Assembly: GCA_937995515.1 (NCBI GenBank)
Contig: CALKJZ010000009.1
Span: 53,196-117,195 of the forward strand
Source of the DNA: an uncultured Sphingomonadaceae bacterium
GTDB lineage: Bacteria; Pseudomonadota; Alphaproteobacteria; Sphingomonadales; Sphingomonadaceae
Reading direction: 5' to 3'
DNA: 64,000 nucleotides
The notes under the pieces were generated by a model. The model was not told where the DNA came from. It ran no database searches and saw nothing but the letters and a program-made list of their open reading frames with translations. The position numbers and the translations under genes were made by a program. Of this stretch, positions 59,803-64,000 are shown piece by piece (the first letter of the stretch is position 1; each line of letters starts with the position of its first letter).

Positions 59803-60735
59803 TCAGACGAACAGGTTCGCACCGAGCGCCTGTGCCACATCGGTGAGCGCGCGCATGCCGCGCACGCTCGCACCTGCAGCATCGAGCCTGGGGGAGAAGG
59901 CCGCCATGCCCATCCGCCCCGGCGCCACCACGATCAGCCCGCCACCCACGCCGCTCTTGGCCGGGAGGCCGAGGCGGAACAGCCATTCGCCCGAATCCTC
60001 GTAGAGCCCGGCCGAGGTCATCACCGCGAGCACGCCTGTCACGTCGGTCGGTGCCAGCATCTGCACGCCGGTTGCCGGGTTGCGGCCGCGCATGGCAAGC
60101 GTGCCAGCAATCATTGCCAGATCCCGCACCGTTACCAGCTGCGCGCACTGGCGGGTGTAGAGCTCGACCGCCTCATCGGCATCGCGCGCGAAGGCGCCGT
60201 AGGAGCGCATCAGGTGCGCAACCGCCCGGTTGCGCCCGTTGGCCTCCATCTCGGAGGCGAAGATCGCCTCGTCCACCGGCAGGGCCCGGCCGGCAAAGCC
60301 GGCGTGGGTGGCTGCGATCTTCGCCCACACCTCCGCAGCCGTGCCCTCGACGAGCCCGACCGTTGCAATCGCCCCGGCATTGACGAGCGGGTTGAGATCG
60401 CGCCCGCAGTTTTCCTCCACCGCCTCGATCGAGTTGAAGCGGCGCCCGGTCGGGTTCACCCCCACCCGCTCGATCACGAGATCCGCCCCCGATTCCCTCA
60501 GCACGAGCGCCAGTGTCAGCACCTTGGAAATCGACTGGATGGAGAAGGGGTGATCGGCGTCTCCGACCGCGTGCACCACCCCATCGGGCGTGCACAGCGC
60601 CAGCGCGAACAGCTCCGGGTTCACCTGTGCGAGGGCCGGGATATAGTCTGCCGGCGCGCCCTCGGTGCAGTCGCGGTGCGCCTTGAGCGCCGCCAGCAGC
60701 AGCGCATTGAGACCCCGGCTGCGAATGTCGCCCAT
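59803..60735 (-). CDS. glsA: Glutaminase
   Basis: Hydrolyses glutamine to glutamate and ammonia. A 310-residue serine-dependent enzyme of the beta-lactamase-like fold, with the catalytic Ser-x-x-Lys in HPFSIQSISKVL, RFNSIEAVE, NPLVNAGAIA, the Tyr motif LYTRQCAQLV and the closing AKSGVGGGLIVVAPG. MGDIRSRG at 60735 is chosen for its GGAG site; an ATG at 60768 is possible. No glutamine transporter or regulator gene is adjacent. Confidence 0.95.
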   Translation of the reverse strand: MGDIRSRGLNALLLAALKAHRDCTEGAPADYIPALAQVNPELFALALCTPDGVVHAVGDADHPFSIQSISKVLTLALVLRESGADLVIERVGVNPTGRRFNSIEAVEENCGRDLNPLVNAGAIATVGLVEGTAAEVWAKIAATHAGFAGRALPVDEAIFASEMEANGRNRAVAHLMRSYGAFARDADEAVELYTRQCAQLVTVRDLAMIAGTLAMRGRNPATGVQMLAPTDVTGVLAVMTSAGLYEDSGEWLFRLGLPAKSGVGGGLIVVAPGRMGMAAFSPRLDAAGASVRGMRALTDVAQALGANLFV

Positions 60736-60821
60736 GCCCCTGCTCCTGCCGTGCACCTCCCGCAGCACCCGGCCCCGGCCGCACCCGCCGGGCGCCGCAG
60801 GATGCGCCGCGCCTCGCGCGA

Positions 60822-60907
60822 TGGTGGAGGGGGCAGGATTCGAACCTGCGTAGACTGACGTCGGCAGATTTACAGTCTGCTGCCTTTAACCACTCGGCCA
60901 CCCCTCC
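60822..60907 (-). tRNA. tRNA-Tyr (GTA anticodon)
   Basis: A class II tRNA with acceptor GGAGGGG/CCCCTCC, anticodon loop CTGTAAA, the long variable arm expected of tRNA-Tyr, T-loop GGTTCGAATCC and encoded CCA. Confidence 0.96.
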
Positions 60908-61136
60908 AGGCGCCAGAGCCGCGCGGCATTGCCGAAAGCCCGGCCGCAAGTCAACGCGAAGGCGCTTCCATCTTGCGCAGCCGCGGCCACCGGCCCTATG
61001 GTATCGCGCGCGGCTGGCGGCCTGCCGTGGCGACCACGGATCCGCCGGCCAGCCTCGGCATCGCCGTTGGGGCAGCGCCGTCGGGGCATCGCCGTCGGGG
61101 CAGGGCCATCGCGGCCGTGGCACCCGGGGATAGCAC

Positions 61137-61162
61137 GCGGGTATAGCACGCGGGTATAGCAC
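61137..61162 (+). repeat. Tandem duplication of the tRNA-Gly 5' end
   Basis: The 13-bp unit GCGGGTATAGCAC, which is the acceptor strand and start of the D-arm of tRNA-Gly, occurs as an exact tandem copy at 61137-61149 directly before the tRNA (61150-61162). A more degraded copy (GGGGATAGCAC) precedes it. Upstream, 61060-61110 contains degenerate repeats of GCATCGCCGTCGGGGCA. Confidence 0.85.
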
Positions 61163-61223
61163 AAGGGTAGTGCAGCAGCCTTCCAAGCTGAATATACGGG
61201 TTCGAGTCCCGTTACCCGCTCCA
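61150..61223 (+). tRNA. tRNA-Gly (TCC anticodon)
   Basis: Acceptor GCGGGTA/TACCCGC, anticodon loop CTTCCAA (TCC), T-loop GGTTCGAGTCC, encoded CCA. It reads GGA/GGG codons. Together with tRNA-Tyr on the other strand it lies between glsA and rlmB. Confidence 0.95.
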
Positions 61224-61354
61224 CGCCGCCCGCGCGCCGGCCGCGAACGCCGCGCCGCCCCGCCGGGCATGGCACGGAAGCCACCGGTGCGGCCGCCGAT
61301 CACGCAGCGCCACCGCCCCTTCCAACGCCGGGCACCGGGGCCTATCCAGGCTCA

Positions 61355-62131
61355 ATGCCCCGCCGCCCCCAACCCGACCGGCCGCCCCGCCGCGCACCCG
61401 TCCGGCTCTACGGCCGGCACGCCGTCCTTGCCGCGCTTGCCAATCCGGAGCGGCTGGCGCTCAGACTCCATGCAACGCCCGATGCGCTGGCCCAGCTCGA
61501 AGCCCTTCCGGCCGCGCTTCCCGTCCAGTCCGGCCACGCGGCGGATCTTGCGCGGCTGGTGCCGGCCGATGCGCCGCACCAGGGCCTGGTGCTGGAGGTG
61601 GAGCCGCTGGATCCGCCGCACCTTGAGACGCTGCTGGCAGACCCCGACCCGGCGCGCCCGCTGGTGGTGCTCGACCAGGTGACCGACCCGCACAATGTGG
61701 GCGCCATCATCCGCTCGGCAGCCGCGTTCGGCGCGCGCGGGCTCGTCACGCAGGATCGCCACAGCCCGCCCGAGACGGGCGCGCTTGCCCGGGCGGCCTC
61801 GGGTGCGCTCGAAATTCTGCCCTGGGTGCGAGTGGTGAACCTCGCCCGCGCGCTCGAGGCGATGGCAGAGGCGGGCTTCTGGCGCATCGGCCTTGCCGGC
61901 GCGGCAGCTTCAACGCTCGCGGAGGCGCTCGGCCCCGGGCCGGTCGCGCTCGTGCTGGGGGCGGAGGGCGAGGGGCTCCGGCCCAATGTTGCCGCCCATT
62001 GCGACCTGCTCGCCCGCCTGCCGATCGCCGCGGCCGTCGAGAGCCTCAACGTCTCGAACGCAGCGGCCGTTGCCCTCTATGCCGCTGCTCGCCGCGGCCC
62101 TGCGGATCCGCGCGCCCGGCGCGGCGACTGA
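61355..62131 (+). CDS. rlmB: 23S rRNA (guanosine-2'-O)-methyltransferase RlmB / TrmH family
   Basis: SPOUT-class rRNA ribose methyltransferase. The 258 residues comprise an N-terminal substrate-binding domain (LYGRHAVLAALANPERL) and the knotted catalytic domain with LDQVTDPHNVGAIIRSAAAFG, LVLGAEGEGLR and SLNVSNAAAVALY, the SAM-binding motifs. RlmB is the most likely family member; other TrmH proteins cannot be excluded. Confidence 0.93.
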   Translation: MPRRPQPDRPPRRAPVRLYGRHAVLAALANPERLALRLHATPDALAQLEALPAALPVQSGHAADLARLVPADAPHQGLVLEVEPLDPPHLETLLADPDPARPLVVLDQVTDPHNVGAIIRSAAAFGARGLVTQDRHSPPETGALARAASGALEILPWVRVVNLARALEAMAEAGFWRIGLAGAAASTLAEALGPGPVALVLGAEGEGLRPNVAAHCDLLARLPIAAAVESLNVSNAAAVALYAAARRGPADPRARRGD

Positions 62132-62246
62132 GGCGCCGGGGGAACCGGAGACAGAGCCCCCCGGGAGCCAGGGCGCGCGCGGCGGCGGACGGGCCATCGG
62201 CCCCGAAGCCCCGGCACGCCTGCCGGCGAGAATGCGCCGCCCCCCT

Positions 62247-63617
62247 TCAGAAGGCGGCGAGCTCCATGATCCGCGCCATGTCGGATTCGCTGCGCCGGAG
62301 CTTGGCAAGCAGCCGCTCGGCCAGCGTCGCCCCTTCCTCGGCGATCTCCCAAAGCGGCCCGAGGTGGCAGGCCTCGCTCTCGCCGAGTTCGAGCTCGGCG
62401 CGCCGCTCCGAAAGCCCCTGCTGGGCCAGCGCCAGCACATCGAGCGCCACCTCGCGCACCGGCCGGCCATCGGGCGCCGTCGCGCGCAGCGCCGAGCGCG
62501 GCACCTCGGCGCGCATGGCCAGCTGGCGCTCGAGCGACCAGCCGCGCACCAGCTGCCACGCCTGGTCGAGCGCGGCCGGGCAGTAGAGAAGCCCGGCCCA
62601 GAAGGCCGCAAGGGCCGGCACCATCGGCGCCGGGCCGCCATCGGCGCCGCGCATCTCGAGATAGGTCTTCAGCCGCACCTCGGGAAAGAGCGTCGAGAGA
62701 TGGTCGTGGAAATCGTCGAGTGTCGGCCGCTCGCCGGGCAAGCAGGGCAGCCGCCCGTCGAGGAAGGCGCGAAAGCTCTGGCCGGCACAGTCGATGTAGC
62801 GGCCGTTGCGGCGCACGAAATACATGGGCACGTCGAGCGCCCAGTCGAGATAGCGCGCATAGCCGAAGCCCCCGTCGACAACGAAGGGCAGGATTCCGGT
62901 GCGGTCCGGGTCGGTCCCGGTCCAGATGTGGCTCCTGAGGCTGAGAAAGCCCGACGGCGCGCCCTCCTTCAGCGGCGCATTGGCAAACAGCGCCGTCGCG
63001 ACCGGCTGCAGCGCCTGCGAAACCCGGAACTTCCGCACCATGTCGGCCTCCGAGCCATAGTCGAGGTTGACCTGGATGGTGCAGGTGCGCGTCATCATGT
63101 CGAGGCCGAGCAGGCCGACCCGGGGCATGTAGGCGCGCATGATGCCATAGCGGCCCTTGGGCATCCAGGGCCGGGCCTCGCGGGTGTCGGTGGGGTGAAA
63201 TCCAAGCCCCAAAAAGCCAAGGCCAAGCGCCTCGCCCACCTCGGCGCACTGCTGGCGGTGCCGCCGCGTCTCGGCCGCAGTTTCGTGCACGGTGCGCCGC
63301 TGTGCGCCGGAGAGCTCGAACTGGCCTGCGGGCTCGAGCGAGATGCTGCCATCCGCACCGGCAAGGCCGATGAGCTGCCCGCCCTCCTCGACCGGCGCCC
63401 AGCCGAAGCGCATGAACCCCTCGAGGAGATCGCGGATGCCGCCCGGCTCGGCGTGGCCGGGCGCGCGCAGGTCCAAACGGCGGACCACGAACTTCTCATG
63501 CTCCGTGCCCAGCCGCCACGCCGCGCGCGGCTTCTCGCCACTGGCGAAGACCGACAGCATGTCGTCGCGGCTCTCGATCGGCCGTCCGCCACCTGCCCCC
63601 TCGGTCCCCGTGCTCAT
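62247..63617 (-). CDS. gshA: Glutamate-cysteine ligase, plant/alphaproteobacterial type
   Basis: First step of glutathione synthesis. The 456 residues belong to the plant-type GCL family, with LGTEHEKFVV near the N-terminus, ISLEPAGQFELSGA, RTCTIQVNLDYGSE and RSHIWTGTDPDRTGILPF. This type, not the E. coli type, is normal in alphaproteobacteria. gshB is not adjacent. Confidence 0.95.
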   Translation of the reverse strand: MSTGTEGAGGGRPIESRDDMLSVFASGEKPRAAWRLGTEHEKFVVRRLDLRAPGHAEPGGIRDLLEGFMRFGWAPVEEGGQLIGLAGADGSISLEPAGQFELSGAQRRTVHETAAETRRHRQQCAEVGEALGLGFLGLGFHPTDTREARPWMPKGRYGIMRAYMPRVGLLGLDMMTRTCTIQVNLDYGSEADMVRKFRVSQALQPVATALFANAPLKEGAPSGFLSLRSHIWTGTDPDRTGILPFVVDGGFGYARYLDWALDVPMYFVRRNGRYIDCAGQSFRAFLDGRLPCLPGERPTLDDFHDHLSTLFPEVRLKTYLEMRGADGGPAPMVPALAAFWAGLLYCPAALDQAWQLVRGWSLERQLAMRAEVPRSALRATAPDGRPVREVALDVLALAQQGLSERRAELELGESEACHLGPLWEIAEEGATLAERLLAKLRRSESDMARIMELAAF

Positions 63618-63866
63618 TGCCGCGGGCCCTTAGCGACCTTCGGCGGCAAGCGCCAGCGAGCCGGATGCTGCCACGATTTCGTCATGCGCCTGTGCGACTC
63701 TTGGCGGCAGATTCGGGTTTGGGCGCGGGGGCGCGCCCGCACCGGCTCGCTAGCCCTGCCTGCAAGCCCGCCCGAGGGGCGCAGGCGCAATCCCGCCCGG
63801 CCCTGCCGGCGTGCCGGGCCCGCGCGCGGGGGCGAAGGCGGCAGGCCCCTCGCTCGGGCACGAGGT
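63618..63866. other. Non-coding stretch upstream of gshA
   Basis: No convincing gene, RNA or hairpin terminator seen. Frames running through here are open only because of high GC and the adjacent repeat. It probably contains the gshA promoter. Confidence 0.6.
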
Positions 63867-64000
63867 TGGACACACGGGGGTCTGGACATATGGCGTTTGG
63901 ACATATGGCGTTTGGACACACGGCGTTTGGACACACGGCGTTTGGACACACGGCGTTTGGACACACGGCGTTTGGACACACGGCGTTTGGACACACGGCG
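63867..64000. repeat. 15-bp tandem repeat array continuing past the window end
   Basis: The unit TGGACACACGGCGTT is repeated head to tail from 63883, with seven full units and a partial one at the edge. The first two full units carry TGGACATATGGCGTT, and a degenerate 16-bp unit (63867-63882) precedes them. Because 15 is a multiple of 3, the array is open in every frame; on the minus strand it would encode VCPNA or RVSKR repeats. It is a minisatellite, with no spacer structure. Confidence 0.93.

Noticed and set aside
63682..63996. A protein with VCPNA pentapeptide repeats
   Set aside because: All frames through a 15-bp repeat stay open; the downstream part has no coding character and the start lies in the repeat itself.
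63867..64000. CRISPR array
   Set aside because: Units are adjacent, 15 bp and without spacers; no cas genes are present.

Overview
The window is about 70% G+C, densely packed, and almost entirely chromosomal housekeeping DNA of an alphaproteobacterium. The evidence is a MipZ division-site ATPase, the rpsB-tsf-pyrH-frr-uppS-cdsA-dxr-rseP-bamA-ompH-fabZ block, sdhCDAB, a plant-type glutamate-cysteine ligase and ATGA/TGATG gene overlaps throughout. Between ompH and fabZ, and downstream of fabZ, the usual lipid A genes lpxD, lpxA and lpxB are missing. Together with the glnE-bcp-DUF455-M23 gene order this suggests the Sphingomonadales, whose outer membrane uses glycosphingolipids instead of LPS. 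That assignment is inference. No insertion sequence, prophage, CRISPR array or defence system was seen.

Layout. 1-3166: PMM/PGM, J-domain protein and mipZ on the minus strand, divergent from panC. 3166-9752 (plus): tightly coupled glnE, a 1-Cys Bcp and a DUF455 protein, then an M23 peptidase, erpA and xthA. 9716-14886: nnr plus a small catabolic-looking cluster (DUF3598-like protein, a tandem alpha/beta hydrolase, a VOC protein, and a divergent isochorismatase-family hydrolase). 14898-21526: rpmE, then the leucine-degradation set liuB-liuC-liuD-liuA, interrupted by a frameshifted PepSY-type membrane gene. 21523-33160: mobA, a small membrane ORF and, on the minus strand, the translation/isoprenoid/envelope block from fabZ back to rpsB. 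33332-41364: accessory metabolism (FAD monooxygenase and MFS transporter, divergent from a KstD/FrdA-like flavoprotein, a methyltransferase and a small protein; a cytochrome b-c fusion; a serine beta-lactamase-fold hydrolase).

41372-54660: sdhCDAB, a DUF6285/APH-like pair, prmA, ligA, comEC, gltX and gltA. 54661-59622: rplL, rplJ, then 1.4 kb without an intact gene, then rplA, rplK, nusG, secE and tRNA-Trp. 59803-64000: glsA, tRNA-Tyr, tRNA-Gly, rlmB, gshA and a 15-bp tandem repeat that runs off the window edge.

I found no clear new multi-gene system. The most unusual items are the missing lpx genes, a hydrolase with His where the nucleophile is expected, two probable CTG starts at CTGA overlaps, the split ribosomal-protein operon with a decayed gene in the gap, a frameshift inside the leucine operon, and several short tandem repeats, one of which duplicates the start of a tRNA.
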